Below are positions 49,513 to 61,394 of a stretch of 62,768 nt of DNA, piece by piece (within the stretch, counting starts at the first letter, position 1; each line of letters starts with the position of its first letter). The stretch is taken from NCBI GenBank assembly GCA_002077045.2, contig KZ111147.1:1272445-1335212 (forward strand), in the 5' to 3' direction. This stretch comes from Rachicladosporium sp. CCFEE 5018. Lineage: Eukaryota > Ascomycota > Dothideomycetes > Cladosporiales > Cladosporiaceae. Position numbers and translations under genes: made by a program. The notes below the pieces were generated by a model. That model saw only the letters and a program-made list of their open reading frames with translations. It did no database searches and was not told the origin of the DNA.

Positions 49513-50624
49513 AGACTGAGCTTTACGCCGATCCACATGGCGAAGACATCGAACAGCTCAAACGCTTGCATCACCGAGGCTTCGATCAATGGATGTTCGA
49601 GCTGGGGGAAGGGTTCAACCTCTGCATGTACGGCTACGGATCGAAACGAAGCTTGCTGATGGGATTCGCTTCGCACTATCACACTCAGTCTGATGTACCG
49701 CCTAAGATCATCGTTGTGAATGGCTACACACCTGGTCTGACTATACGCGACGTCCTTGCGACGCTCGCAGGTCAAGTAGTCGCGAAGTCCACGAAGCTGC
49801 CCACGCAGCCTCCTGCCTTAGCAGACCTCATATTGAGTCGGATTTCTCCCAGTGCGCAGGGACAACATATCACGCTCTTGGTCCACTCACTCGACCACCC
49901 TAACCTCCGCAAGCATCAGGCGATCTTTGCTCGTCTCGCAGCGCACCCATTAATCTCCCTGATCGCAAGCGTAGACAATCCTAATTTCGCCCTGCTCTGG
50001 GACCTCCCCCTCACTCGCAGCTTCAAGTTCCTCTACCACGATACCACCACCTTCGCGCCATTCACGGCAGAGCTGGACGTCGTTGAAGAAGTCAACGCTC
50101 TTCTTGGCCGAAGTGGACGAAGATTAGGTGGCAAAGACGGCGTAGCGTACGTGCTGAAGTCGCTCCCGGAGAACGCGAGAAATTTGTTTCGTATCCTCGT
50201 GGCGGAGCAGCTCGCACTTGTCGATGCAGGTGGAGAAGTCGCTACCGATGGTACGAATGGCTTCGGCGGCTCAGACGACGAGGACGACGATCTACTCGGT
50301 GCTGAGGACGAAGAAGAAGCTCTAGCTCAGACTACACCATCGAAACGAGTCCGTGGTCGTGGGAGACCAGCGAAGAAAGCTAAAGCGAAAGCGGCGCCGA
50401 GGGCTGTGGTCACGACGTCTGGTGAAGGCGTGGAGTATCGAACACTGTACCACAAAGCTGTCGAGGAATTTGTGTGCTCAAGCGAGCTCAACTTCCGCAC
50501 GCTGCTGAAGGAGTTCCACGATCATCGGATGATTGAGTCGAGGAAGGATGCGCTTGGCACGGAGAGATTGATCGTGCCTTTCAGGCGGGAGGAGCTGGAG
50601 GGTATCCTAGAGGAGCTGCTTTAG
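49513..50624 (+). pseudogene. ORC2: ORC2 copy 2, C-terminal fragment (disrupted)
   Basis: Continues ORC2 from TELYADPHGEDIEQ through the P-loop-like LCMYGYGSKRSLL to the winged-helix end EGILEELL. About 368 of 586 residues are present and the frame is open, but there is no promoter or native start. Differences from copy 1 include LCL to LCM, MEFAS to MGFAS, GYIPG to GYTPG and IAKPTK to VAKSTK, so the copy was under some constraint before, or still when intact. The matching N-terminal fragment is 23 kb away at 25748-26389. Confidence 0.92.
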
Positions 50625-51271
50625 CGACGGCGACAACTAAGCTGACATTCTGATGCCTGCAGAATGAGTACGTATGCCATGTACTTACCTCATTACCAAC
50701 AAGAGATGCATAACTCGCTGTATCGCAGCTCGGCTTTGCATAATGACTATATATGCTGCGTGTGGAGCATAGAAATGATTCCTCGTCCACCTCCCATGCC
50801 GCTTTACCATTGCTGTAGGAATTGAGCAAAAACTATACCTGGATGTAGTGCTTGGTCGGATTCAGGATCTGTCACCACCAATGAGGCAAACATATGCGTG
50901 AGATCTCGGCATCTGGTGAACCCTGCATGAAGTTGCGCCATCATCGCCAGCCGATCGCGGGGTGAAAGTGGCATGTTTGGAAAAAATCTAGACTGACTCT
51001 AGGGCGTAATGGCATGCATTAAGTGCATTACCAAGACATCCACCCGCTGTTGTGCTCGGCTCAAGAAATGCTAGTGCATCTCGCTCGTGCTCGCCGTGCT
51101 CGCTGTGGAATGATAGAGTCATAGTGCCTTCTTCCGTCTCATTGATACTGAACACCTTCATTCTTTCTCTCAAAGATCTCATTGCCATTCACCTCAACTA
51201 CAAGCAAGACCAGTGCATTGAAACCTACACTACCCAGTAAAAGGATAGATCGCATCGATCCAACTCCAACG
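50625..51271. promoter_or_regulatory. PDX1 upstream region, copy 2
   Basis: Same layout as copy 1, with TGACTC at 50994-50999 inside the conserved block. The last 150 bases before the start codon are largely different from copy 1. Confidence 0.4.
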
Positions 51272-52270
51272 ATGAACACCAACGGCGCCCCCTCCACCAA
51301 TGGAGACCACGCCACCACCTCTGCCCTCCCCTCCCACCCCGCCCCAGCAACAAACGGCAATGGCACCACCAACGGCACCTCCAAGCCCTCCCCCAAAGCC
51401 ACCTTCGCCCTCAAAGCCGGCCTAGCCCAAATGCTCAAAGGCGGCGTAATAATGGACGTCGTCGACGCAGCCCAGGCCCGCATAGCCGAAGAAGCCGGCG
51501 CTGTGGCAGTAATGGCCCTCGAGCGTGTGCCCGCAGACATCCGTCGAGACGGTGGCGTGGCACGCATGTCCGACCCGACCATGATAAAGGAGATCATGAA
51601 TACTGTGTCTATCCCTGTGATGGCAAAGGCGCGGATTGGGCATATTGTGGAGTGCCAAATTCTGCAAGCTGTGGGTGTGGATTACATTGATGAGAGTGAG
51701 GTCCTCACGCCGGCGGACCCGAAGTACCACGTCGAGAAGCATCAGTTCGAGACGCCGTTTGTGTGTGGGTGCAGGAACTTGGGCGAGGCGTTGAGGAGGA
51801 TCAGCGAGGGCGCTGCGATGATCAGGACGAAGGGTGAGGCGGGGACGGGGGATGTGGTTGAGGCTGTAAGGCACATGCAGACCGTCAACGCGGAAATTGC
51901 ACGGGCCAGCAGCGCCAGCGATGTGGAGCTGAGGATGTTGGCTCGGGAGCATGAGTGTGATTTGGAGTTGCTGAGGGAGACTGCGAGGTTGGGCAGACTA
52001 CCAGTGGTGAACTTCGCGGCAGGAGGCATTGCTACGCCAGCGGATGCGGCATTGATGATGCAGATGGGTTGCGATGGTGTGTTCGTCGGCAGCGGCATCT
52101 TCAAGAGCGGCGATGCGGCGAAGAGGGCGAAGGCTATTGTGCTGGCTACTACGCACTTCAACGACCCCAAGATCGTGGCTGAGGCCAGCATGGGACTTGG
52201 AGAGGCGATGGTTGGCATCAACTGCGAGGGCATGCAGACCGGAGATATGCTGTCGAAGAGAGGGTGGTAG
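51272..52270 (+). CDS. PDX1: Pyridoxal 5'-phosphate synthase subunit Pdx1 (SNZ family), copy 2
   Basis: 332 residues. The barrel from TNGTSKPSPKATFALKAG onward is the same protein as copy 1; only the Asn/Thr-rich leader differs (TTSALPSHPAPATNGNGT in place of TSATLPSHPAPTTNGNAS). The start at 51272 is chosen to match copy 1; an in-frame ATG at 51182 would add 30 unrelated residues. All active-site motifs named for copy 1 are present, so both copies should be functional. Confidence 0.96.
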   Translation: MNTNGAPSTNGDHATTSALPSHPAPATNGNGTTNGTSKPSPKATFALKAGLAQMLKGGVIMDVVDAAQARIAEEAGAVAVMALERVPADIRRDGGVARMSDPTMIKEIMNTVSIPVMAKARIGHIVECQILQAVGVDYIDESEVLTPADPKYHVEKHQFETPFVCGCRNLGEALRRISEGAAMIRTKGEAGTGDVVEAVRHMQTVNAEIARASSASDVELRMLAREHECDLELLRETARLGRLPVVNFAAGGIATPADAALMMQMGCDGVFVGSGIFKSGDAAKRAKAIVLATTHFNDPKIVAEASMGLGEAMVGINCEGMQTGDMLSKRGW

Positions 52271-52701
52271 ATGTTCCACTGGCGCGTTTACTTAGTGATT
52301 GCATAGCTTGGTGTATATAATCAACCTATAGAACATGGCTTGTCATGTTGACCTGCCTGTCCTACCACCTCCTCATGCATGCTCGTCGGTTTCTTTCGCC
52401 AGGCTTCCAGATGCTCGTATAGAAGCTTAGCTTCTTCCTTGGCAGAGCCTTGCAGGATATCGTTCATCTCGTGGTGCATCACAGCTCTTGACGAATGCTA
52501 CATATAAGATGCCCGGAATCCACATCCGCCACCACCAGCTTCCTTGGCTAATGCAAGATCATTCGGCTCCAGAACACAGTTCAGGGCCACATACGCTCTA
52601 CCCGACGATGTCTCCGGCGGCATGAGACTCGACGTAATACACCACTGAATAGCAACATAGGCCAGCCGGCTAGTCAGTAGCCTCAGCCGATAGCAAATTC
52701 A
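52271..52701. other. Intergenic between convergent PDX1 and regulator gene (copy 2)
   Basis: Highly diverged from 36149-36576, as noted there. No further feature seen. Confidence 0.5.
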
Positions 52702-54303
52702 CTAGGGCGGATTCTCCAATCTCAGCTCTTTAGCCATCCACAGGAGTTTACCATCACTAGTATCCCAAGACCCAATCGACTCCCTCTTCGTGACATTCCT
52801 TACAAAAGCCATCTCCTCATCGAGCCTAGTCCTCACAGCCTCATCGTTGGTACCAAGCCACGCAGTCACGAGCGCGAAGTGATGCAGTCCAGAGCCTATT
52901 GGATACCATTCGCTCACATCCTGCAGATTCGCGATAATCTCGTCGGCGTATGACGAAGAGCGCCAGGCATACAAGTCCCGATTCTCCAAGTCAATGCCGC
53001 TAGTGATACAAGCTGAGACAATACCGAGTCCGAAGAGAACGCACAGGACATGCTGCATCAAGGGCGCGTCGTTGGTGTAAGGTCCCCCTCTGGCTTGCGC
53101 GGCGAAAGGAGATAAGGCTTTGCGAGACGTGATCGCGATGCGTGACTGCTCGATGATGCGGCGTAGGGCCTCTTCGTTTGCTCGTGCTTCTTGCACGAGA
53201 GTCGGGTCCGGGATAGAGCAATACCGGGCAGCCTTGCCTCTGCGCATGAGCTCGGGGAAACAGGCGAGGTAGTTGAAGATGACCTCGGTGTCAGAGACCA
53301 TGGAGAGGAGGGCGTGCCATTCGGAGGTGGCAAGTTGGATTGAGGGATTGAAAAGGGCTTCGAAGAGCTGAGGGATTTCGCTGGTCAGCAATGGTCGGAA
53401 AGCTCAATTCTCCAGAGTACTCACCACAGAAGTCGATAACGAAACCACCATGACACGCTCAAAGTCATCCGTACCCTTGTGGAAGCCTCGCGCTCGCATG
53501 AGTGCAATGGCACCTTGTGCGTGACCAGTCCCGACGTGGCCGTTGCCAGACATGCCTGCTACGCCCTATCTCACGTTAGTGCTTTCTCCAGGCCTATAGA
53601 TACGCGAAATGTCGACGTACCTGACATGTGCTGTCCCCGTCAGCCTACGACTTGTGCAAGCGATCAATCTGAGTATCATACTCACAGTAATATCATGACA
53701 GCAGCCAGAGTCTCCGGTCGTCTCGCAATCTCCTCGTTCTGTAGAGCCTCACGCAGGGTACGCAACGCTTTGCCATACTTCTGGACAAAGATGACGGAGA
53801 CCGGCTTTTGTTGGCAGATGTCGTGATGCGCGTGCACTAACGCTTCGATAGCTGCATCCATACTTGGGCTTACGCCGAGACGTCGTGGGACTTCTTGCAA
53901 GTATGGCCCATAAGACCACGCTAGGTTATGCTTGAAGTCCGTCGAGGGCACGATGGTAGCCAAGAAGCGTAGACGCAGTGAGTCTGCAGCAGCGGTTGCA
54001 GGCGAGGATGCGATGCTGATTGCCCAAATGAGACCATCGTTATTGGGAGGCGTATAGTTTGCTCGTGCAGCGTCCACGATGGTCTCCGAGGCGTAGAGCT
54101 GCTTGAACTTGTACCTTTTCTGTAAGGCGCCATTGCAGGTTAAGTCCAATCGTTCGCAGCGACCGCATGCCGGCTTAGCGGTATCGCACTGTTCTGCAGG
54201 TCAGTCGGACTGCATCTTTGCCAAAACGACGAAAGCCATGCAGCACCTTCTTCTTCTGCTTCCGGCAAGCATCACAGCCTAATCCAGATGGAACGCCAGG
54301 CAT
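52702..54303 (-). CDS. Zn2Cys6 transcription factor, copy 2 (five exons, 10-nt microexon)
   Basis: Model: 54303-54247, 54188-53686, 53630-53621, 53565-53425, 53367-52702, with exon lengths identical to copy 1 (57, 503, 10, 141 and 666 nt; 458 residues). The zinc cluster and the microexon sequence CACATGTCAG are unchanged. In the intron before the microexon a G/A difference removes one alternative AG acceptor, which helps fix the true one. Middle exons are almost base-identical to copy 1 while the flanking DNA is not. Residue changes are confined to a few places in the last exon (for example GANDEVVRC to GTNDEAVRT). Confidence 0.8.
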
Positions 54304-54676
54304 GGTGGTTCACGGCGGATCACAGGGTACTTTCATGGTGTCAGAACGACATCTTTCGCGAGTCATTAGCAGTAGGCGAAGTTCTCTCAGACAGTCACTC
54401 TCTTCAGAGCATGCTGGACATACAAAAGGATCTGATAGCACGACAGGGACCAGTGTGCTAGGGACGAGTTTGTGCCTGAGCGTTTCATGCCTGAGCGTTT
54501 CATGCTGCCTTAGTCAGCAGCCCACACCCCCCCACGAAAGCAGATCTGGGGTGTTGGAGCTTCCTGTTATTCCCGGTTGATCGAAGTCAAACCCTCACGA
54601 CATTGCTCATCCTCCTTCGCGCGATGTTTTTCTCACGACTGCCTGTTCGGATCAAGCTATCCAGCAGTACTCCACG
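54304..54676. promoter_or_regulatory. Divergent promoter, regulator / HTD2 (copy 2)
   Basis: 373 bases between starts; includes the tandem near-repeat of CCTGAGCGTTTCATG (about 54476-54505) absent from copy 1. Confidence 0.4.
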
Positions 54677-55827
54677 ATGGCGATCACAACACGAATGCTA
54701 CGGCTGAGGCCACTCCTTACGCGTCACAATGCGCCAATTCAATGCCTCCGCCGGCAACAATCGACCTTCGCAGACCTTCAACACTCAATGACCACGCGCA
54801 AGATCGCACCCATATTCGAGGACTTGAGCCCACAGACAAGTCATCGTCTAGCTATAACATTGGCAGATTACCTGCCGAGCACCACGTGAGCTTCATACCT
54901 GCCCAATACCCAGCATCTCTAACCATTGCCAGTCCTCCCTCGACTCTTGCCCCGACAGATCCAGCCCAGATCCTCCCCATACCTCACCACCTAATCTACT
55001 TCGAGCCCACGAAACCCTCCTCGGAGATGCTCCCCGACGGCACAAACCCCGATCAATCCCCTGGCCCGCCCTTCACACGCCGCATGTGGGCTGGCGGCCG
55101 CGTGCTGTATAATCAAGAGGCTCCCTTGACGCTATCTGGCCAGCGAGGCGTCTGCGCGGAATTCATCCGGAATGTGGACGTCAAGGGCAAGGAGGGTGAG
55201 GAGAAGCTCTTCGTCCGCATCGAGCGTCGCCTAGCGCTGGCGAGCAAGAACGAGGTGGAGCAGCAGGCCGCTGCAGCGAACAGTGAGCAAGAGAAGTTAG
55301 ACCTGCATCATCGCGTACGGCAACGGCTATGGCGTGACAGCGACACAGACTTCGGTCCTGCATCCATTCTCGAGACGAGGAATATCGTCTTCCTGCATCC
55401 ATCTGCTGCGCCAAGCCAGGCGCCTCCAGATGGTGCCGAGAAGAAGTCGAAGATCCTTCGACCAACGCACAAGCCCACCTGGAGTCACACGATCCTCCCC
55501 GATCCGAAGCTGCTCTTCCGCTTCTCAGCACTGACCTTCAATGCGCACGCCATACATCTAGATCCTGTCTACTGCAGAGAAGTCGAAGGGCATCGGGAAC
55601 GATTGTTCCACGGCCCGCTGAGCTTTGTATTTATGATGGAGATGCTGAAGAAGCAATTACCCAGTGGCAAAGGAATTAAGAGCGTGGAGTACAGAAACCT
55701 GGCACCATTGTACTGTGGCGAAGAGGTGAAGTTCTGTGGCACAGAGACAGGAGATGGGAAGTGGGAGGTGTGGACGGAGACGCCTGATGGAGGAGTGGCG
55801 GTAAATGGGAGCGTAGTCGTGGCATGA
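54677..55827 (+). CDS. HTD2: Mitochondrial hydroxyacyl-thioester dehydratase type 2 (Htd2-like), copy 2
   Basis: Exons 54677-54885 and 54933-55827 (367 residues), same intron position and length as copy 1. Presequence MAITTRMLRLRPLLTRHNAP differs from copy 1 at two residues. The hydratase motif FNAHAIHLDPVY is unchanged. A few conservative changes elsewhere (SKDEVEQ to SKNEVEQ, GGVAVKGS to GGVAVNGS). The gene is intact. Confidence 0.9.
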
Positions 55828-55974
55828 ACAATGCCAGACTCGCAGAGCAGGGTTGAGATCTGTACATATGTAACAAATGAAGGCCCGCCTTTTGTATCGC
55901 CCAGAATGCACCTTGTGACACCTCGCTAATCGCAACGCCTTGAAGTTCCCGCCCAGGGTCCAAGTGAACAGCAC

Positions 55975-58044
55975 TCACAACCCCAATTGATCTTTGGGCA
56001 CAAAGTTGAACCCCGTACTAACAATCGCCATCATCGAGCTCACAACAATCAACGTCCAGTCCCTCGCTTTCTCCCACTTGCTCAACTCACTCCCAAAAAG
56101 CTTCAAATGAAACGCCACAGGCAGGATAATGCAGATCGTGAAACACGCCACCGCTCCAAGCAGACTCATGATCCGATCAAAGTCCGGTACCAGTACGGCC
56201 AGAATCACGAAGACGATGATGCAAATGATGCGGAGGGCGATCTTGGCGATTGCGCGGGAGAGACCGGAGAGACCGGTCATTGAAGGCGAGGCAGGAAGGG
56301 TGCGGGCGTCGAGACCGAAGAAGAGTTCCAGTGTCGAGATTATGGGGCGGGCGTTGAGGGGGACTTTGGTGAGTGGGATTATGGCGATGCAGACTACTAT
56401 TACTGCGCTCAGCCACGCTGGGTAGGCCTTAGAGTCACACGAGAGGATGTTGCGTGTGATTTCGTCTTTGACGCCGTCGCCGAACATGAGGAGTCCGATG
56501 ACGGCCATGAAGATGTCCAGCGTGAAAGTGAACGTGTAAGTCGTGTTCACGGCGCGATGGTACTTGTACGGGTGTCGCATATCGCGGTAGATGTTCGGGA
56601 AGACTGAGTGGCCTCCCCATGGACTCATCAGCAGGCCGAAGGAGAGGGGCAAGGTGCCCCAATTTGACGGGAAGAGGTGCGTTGGCATTGGATTGAGGAG
56701 GGAACCTGGGGCGTGGGGTTTCAGGAGGCCGTCGGCGAAGACTGCCAGGACGATGAGGAGGCAGCAGAGGATTCCGAGGATGGAGGTGAAGGATAGCCAG
56801 CGTAGTGGGAGGAAGGAGAGGGGCGTGAGGAGGATGCCGCACAGGATCTTCCATTCTGTTAGGCCCCAGGAGTTCTCGGTCAGTGCGTTGAGACTGTCCG
56901 CGAAGAGCACGACGAGGGCTACGCAGGTCGCTAGCAGCTCGAGGGAGAAGAGAATACTCGTTGCTATCCGTGCATTTGGACCGAAGGAGACGTAGGCCAG
57001 ATCCGCGAAGGTGATGAGACTGGAATCGACATCTAGACATTTTGCTAGAAGCTTGGCGGTGTAAGATGTGCTTGTTGCGGCGAAGATGAAAAACAGCAGG
57101 CCGAAAAGCCAGCCTGAGTAGCGTAGCGCTAGAGGAAGCGCAAGGAGGCCAACGCCGATGAGGACGTTGACGGAGTTGAAGATGGTCTGCGGGAGTGTGG
57201 ACTGCCCTACGACAACATTCACCACCCGACCATCGTCTTCGGCTATGACTTTTACGAGCAAGGGCTCGCGCTCTTTGTCAGGTCCTGTGGCACTTGTAGA
57301 CGCTTGCTGTTGTTGCCGAAACAGGCGGCCAGCGTGCTTCATCGCTGGCTCGTTCACGCGGGCGGAAAGGGAACCCCATGTTGAGCCGTAAGACCCGCCA
57401 AATGGGGACGCGAGCTGGGGCTCGATGGTGAAGATATTGTCGTCGTGGACGCCGGAGATGCGTTCCTGAATCTCTGATGGTCTATCGCGTCGAATTGTCG
57501 AAGTTGAGCTGCTTTTCGTATCGTTGCGAGACGGCTCGGGTCTTGCGAGATCTTCGGCGTCTTCCACAGCCTCTGACGTCCTCCGCTCGCTGCCATCTTC
57601 CAGCGCTTGTCGAAGCAGTCCCCGACTCTCCGTTGGTGTGCTGCCCACCTCACCGCGAGGGTATTCCTCGTCGTCGTCCTCCGCACTTTCGGTATATCTG
57701 AAGCTCGGCCGTGCAGGAGTGATCTCGTGGAAGCCCACTGCTCGCTGCCACGATCGTGCAAAGTTGTCGATGCTGTTCACCCCTCCCGCTTGTCGAAGCG
57801 AATTTATTCGCAAGGACATGGAGGATCGGCGATGTCGCAGGTTCTGCTCATCATGCCCACCATGTTCGTATGCTCCACTCGGATGCAAACGTCCCTCTTC
57901 TGATGTGTCGCGGTCATGGTGCTGTTGACTTTCCTCGTCGAACAGCACCCTGTTGTGACTCAGATTCGAGTCTGTGGAATCTGCTCGACCAACTCGTTCA
58001 TATGCCGCCCAACTCGCTGGGATCGATTGACGCTTGGGAGGCAT
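55975..58044 (-). CDS. AVT1: Vacuolar amino acid transporter, Avt1-like, copy 2
   Basis: 689 residues, same length as copy 1. Differences are scattered and mild (for example GGRADS to VGRADS, DTPEEG to DTSEEG, LLFFVF to LLFFIF, LSSDSK to LSCDSK, GNELSK to GSELSK). The transporter domain is complete and the gene appears functional. Confidence 0.92.
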   Translation of the reverse strand: MPPKRQSIPASWAAYERVGRADSTDSNLSHNRVLFDEESQQHHDRDTSEEGRLHPSGAYEHGGHDEQNLRHRRSSMSLRINSLRQAGGVNSIDNFARSWQRAVGFHEITPARPSFRYTESAEDDDEEYPRGEVGSTPTESRGLLRQALEDGSERRTSEAVEDAEDLARPEPSRNDTKSSSTSTIRRDRPSEIQERISGVHDDNIFTIEPQLASPFGGSYGSTWGSLSARVNEPAMKHAGRLFRQQQQASTSATGPDKEREPLLVKVIAEDDGRVVNVVVGQSTLPQTIFNSVNVLIGVGLLALPLALRYSGWLFGLLFFIFAATSTSYTAKLLAKCLDVDSSLITFADLAYVSFGPNARIATSILFSLELLATCVALVVLFADSLNALTENSWGLTEWKILCGILLTPLSFLPLRWLSFTSILGILCCLLIVLAVFADGLLKPHAPGSLLNPMPTHLFPSNWGTLPLSFGLLMSPWGGHSVFPNIYRDMRHPYKYHRAVNTTYTFTFTLDIFMAVIGLLMFGDGVKDEITRNILSCDSKAYPAWLSAVIVVCIAIIPLTKVPLNARPIISTLELFFGLDARTLPASPSMTGLSGLSRAIAKIALRIICIIVFVILAVLVPDFDRIMSLLGAVACFTICIILPVAFHLKLFGSELSKWEKARDWTLIVVSSMMAIVSTGFNFVPKDQLGL

Positions 58045-59131
58045 ATTGACTGTCCACTTCGAAACCTCGGTGCTTTTTCAACCCTGTCTGTATCACTGCG
58101 CTGCCGGCGCGTCGACAGCTGAAAGGCTGGGACCTAGATCCTTTGGACGAGCTGGGTCGAGCTCGCCACCGGTAGCTTGCGTGTCGGTGCTTCTGCAAGT
58201 CAATCGATTTGTGCTTGCATGGACCTTTCGCTCCTTTCGAGTTCGGTTTGGCGTGGCGAATCTTTTCGTACGTCTCGGAGATGCTGTATGAAAGCTGGAC
58301 CTCATGTACCCTGCGCTCTCGAGCTGTAGACCCTGGTAGATGCGCGGAGCTAGGAAGTGCGCGTGATAGAACGAGCTCTGCAGGAGAAGGAAAGATACAA
58401 GGCAGAAAGAGAGCCCATTCCATTCGAAGAGAAAACAGTGTTGACGGGAGACGCGACGAGTGGGTATGTTCTTATCAGATACCTTGTGCCATTCGCATAT
58501 CGAAACTTCTCCATCAACGAGATTGAGCCGAGATGGGCCGCTGCATGTCGTGCATGCGGACTATCCTCATGTGGCACTCGAGGTACCACATTCTTCGAGC
58601 ACCTGGGGAACTGCGATGCTGCACAACATCTGTCTGATAATGTGGGTGTCGTTTGGTCACTATTGGACATGGTACGAAGCGTAAACAGTGCAATAGAAAC
58701 GATGTGTCACCCCCGTAGTCATTGAGCCGACGCGATTCGGGGGTGGGGATGGTGGGTCTCTCGAGGAAAAGTGAAGAAACATCCAAGCTGCCGTAGGACG
58801 GCATGGGCTCGTGCCAGACCGCAGCCAGACTGCCATCGAGGAGCGTCGGCTGACTGTGCTTCTTCACAAGCGAATATAGGGAATGACGCTGTCTCATTCG
58901 AAGATCATCATCACGGGTCTTTGTCACAACCAGTCCAAGTCCCTCGAGAAAGTGACTCGGGTCCAACTTCGCGACATCACACTGCGACAGGCACGAGCGA
59001 GGGACACCACGCTAAGTTACGGGAGGGTCCGCTGACTACGCCACAACTTCGAATTATTTGCCCCGCCAATTTCTGTCTCTCACTGCCACGACACAACAGC
59101 ATATCGACAATCCGGACTGACTGACAGCACC
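58045..59131. promoter_or_regulatory. Divergent region, AVT1 / eRF1 (copy 2)
   Basis: Same organisation as 41903-42992, including the CCGCCAAT element close to the eRF1 start. Unusually similar to copy 1 for non-coding DNA. Confidence 0.4.
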
Positions 59132-60498
59132 ATGTCGGCACCACAGCAGTCCACGGAGGCGGAGAAGAACATCGAGATATGGAAGGTGAAGAAGTTGATC
59201 AAGTCGCTGGAGGCAGCGAGAGGTAATGGTACATCCATGATATCCCTCATCATCCCCCCGAAAGATCAGGTCTCGCGTGCGGCGAAGATGTTGGCGGAAG
59301 AGTTTGGTACGGCATCGAACATCAAGTCGCGCGTCAATCGATTGTCGGTCTTGTCCGCAATCACATCTACGCAACAGCGATTGAAGCTGTATTCGAAGGT
59401 GCCCCCGAACGGTTTGGTGGTCTACTGCGGTGAAATCATCACCAACGAGGGCAAGGAACGCAAGATCAACATCGACTTTGAGCCCTTCAAACCGATCAAC
59501 ACATCTTTGTATCTCTGCGACAACAAATTCCATACGGAGGCACTGAGCGAGCTCCTCGAATCGGACCAGAAATTCGGTTTCATCATCATGGACGGCAACG
59601 GAGCGCTCTTTGGAACGCTCTCGGGCAATACACGTGATATCGTGCACAAGTTCTCTGTCGATTTGCCCAAGAAGCACGGTCGAGGTGGTCAGTCCGCCCT
59701 CCGTTTTGCACGTCTGCGTGAGGAGAAGCGTCACAACTACGTCCGCAAGGTCGCCGAGCTGGCAGTGCAGAATTTCATCACCGCCGACAAAGTCAATGTT
59801 GCCGGGCTCATCTTGGCAGGGAGTGCAGACTTCAAGAACGACCTCAATCAGTCTGATCTATTCGACAACCGCCTGGTAACGAAAGTCATCAAGGTTGTGG
59901 ATGTCAGTTATGGAGGAGAGAACGGCTTCAATCAGGCCATCGAACTGTCGTCAGAGACCCTCGGCAATGTCAAATTCATCCAAGAGAAGAAGCTGATCAA
60001 CAAGTACTTCGACGAGATCTCTCAGGATACCGGCAAGGTCTGTTACGGTGTCGAGGATACTCTCAAAGCTCTCGATGCAGGTGCCGCCGAGACACTGATC
60101 GTATATGAGAATCTGGAGATGACTCGTTGGACCCTGAAGAGCAGTGAGAATCGCGAAGTGGTGCTACACACGAACAAGTTGCAAGAGAACGACCGCAGTC
60201 TCTTTATGGACAAGGACACTGGACAAGAAATGGAGATCATCGAACAAATGTCGTTTCTCGAGTGGTTGGCGGAGAAGTACCGTGACTTCGGCGCGACCTT
60301 AGAATTCGTGTCGGATCGCTCCAGCGAGGGCAATCAGTTCGTCAAGGGTTTCGGTGGAATTGGTGCCATCTTACGCTATAAGCTCAACTTCGAGCAATTG
60401 GCCGATGATGACGATGAGTATGATGACTTTTACGATGGTAAGTACTTGGTGGTCTACTGTCCGAGGTGCAGCAATCTCTAATACTTTCACCAGACTGA
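59132..60498 (+). CDS. SUP45: Eukaryotic release factor eRF1 (Sup45), copy 2
   Basis: Exons 59132-60437 and 60494-60498 (436 residues), with the same five-base terminal exon AC-TGA as copy 1. NIKS, YLCDNKF and GGQ are present. Across the long exon I see no amino-acid difference from copy 1 despite numerous third-position changes, so both copies are under strong purifying selection. The intron-retained ending differs between copies (KYLVVYCPRCSNL here, KHLVVSSRCSNL in copy 1), as expected if it is not functional protein. Confidence 0.96.
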
Positions 60499-61394
60499 CA
60501 ATATCGCACCCTCGCCGACATCAAGAATGTAAGCGAGGCGCCTACTTCCGATTTGCCTTTGCCACAGAGCAGCAATTCGACGGCGCCTCGTGATGAGGAG
60601 AACGTTGCTATCGTGGTAGAACGCCCAGCGCTTTCCACGAGGGTGGGTCCGCTCCACGCTGCGAAGGACAGACTAGTTCGCCGGCTGCTGCGCGACTACC
60701 AGGCTCCATACATGGTACGCCCCAGTACAGACGTAAGTGTAGCAACCTCTCTCTCTCTTTCTCATTCTGAAGCGGCTGACAATGTCTCAGAGCATACAGA
60801 GCCACGACAGCACGATAGAGGAAGGGTGTGGCGATCGCATCGCTATCTGCTTGCCGAGCTCCATACAGCAAAGCGACCTCCGTATCGTGGCCATCGCAGG
60901 CTAACCCTAGTGGCAGCTCGTCATTGCCTCGAGGAGCTCAGGCGAGCGGCGGGAATCTGCGCGGCAATGCGTGATGCGGGCGCGACGCAGATCTCGATGA
61001 TAGACGACGTCGGTGGAACGACGATTGAGCGACTGGAGATGTAACGAAGCAAGCAACAGCGACAAGGGCTCGGCACCTGCCGGGTGCTCTCATGCTGAGC
61101 TGTGTGGAGTAGACCTGAACGCTCATAATAACGTAGAATGGAACGAAGAAATCAATTGGCGACCAGGGGTTCAATGCGGAAGTGAGATGTCACAAACAGG
61201 CTGCGACTCATGGCGAACTCGTCTGTCCAAAGAACTCATTGCAGCCCATGAGATACGTTAAGGTATGAAGTGGTTTGTGCTGCTTGGGTATCTACCGCTC
61301 CATCCCCAAATACTGTGCTTGCATTGGATGCTCCGATCGCATCGTGCAGAGTCCGTCACCAGAACGCCTCGCTAAAGTTCATGCGATCTCGTCA
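60499..61394. other. eRF1 3' region with long in-frame extension, then intergenic (copy 2)
   Basis: The frame after the eRF1 TGA is open for 181 codons to 61044, same length as in copy 1 with no net indel. The candidate 3' intron (60733-60790) is also kept. 61045-61394 shows nothing notable. Confidence 0.45.
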
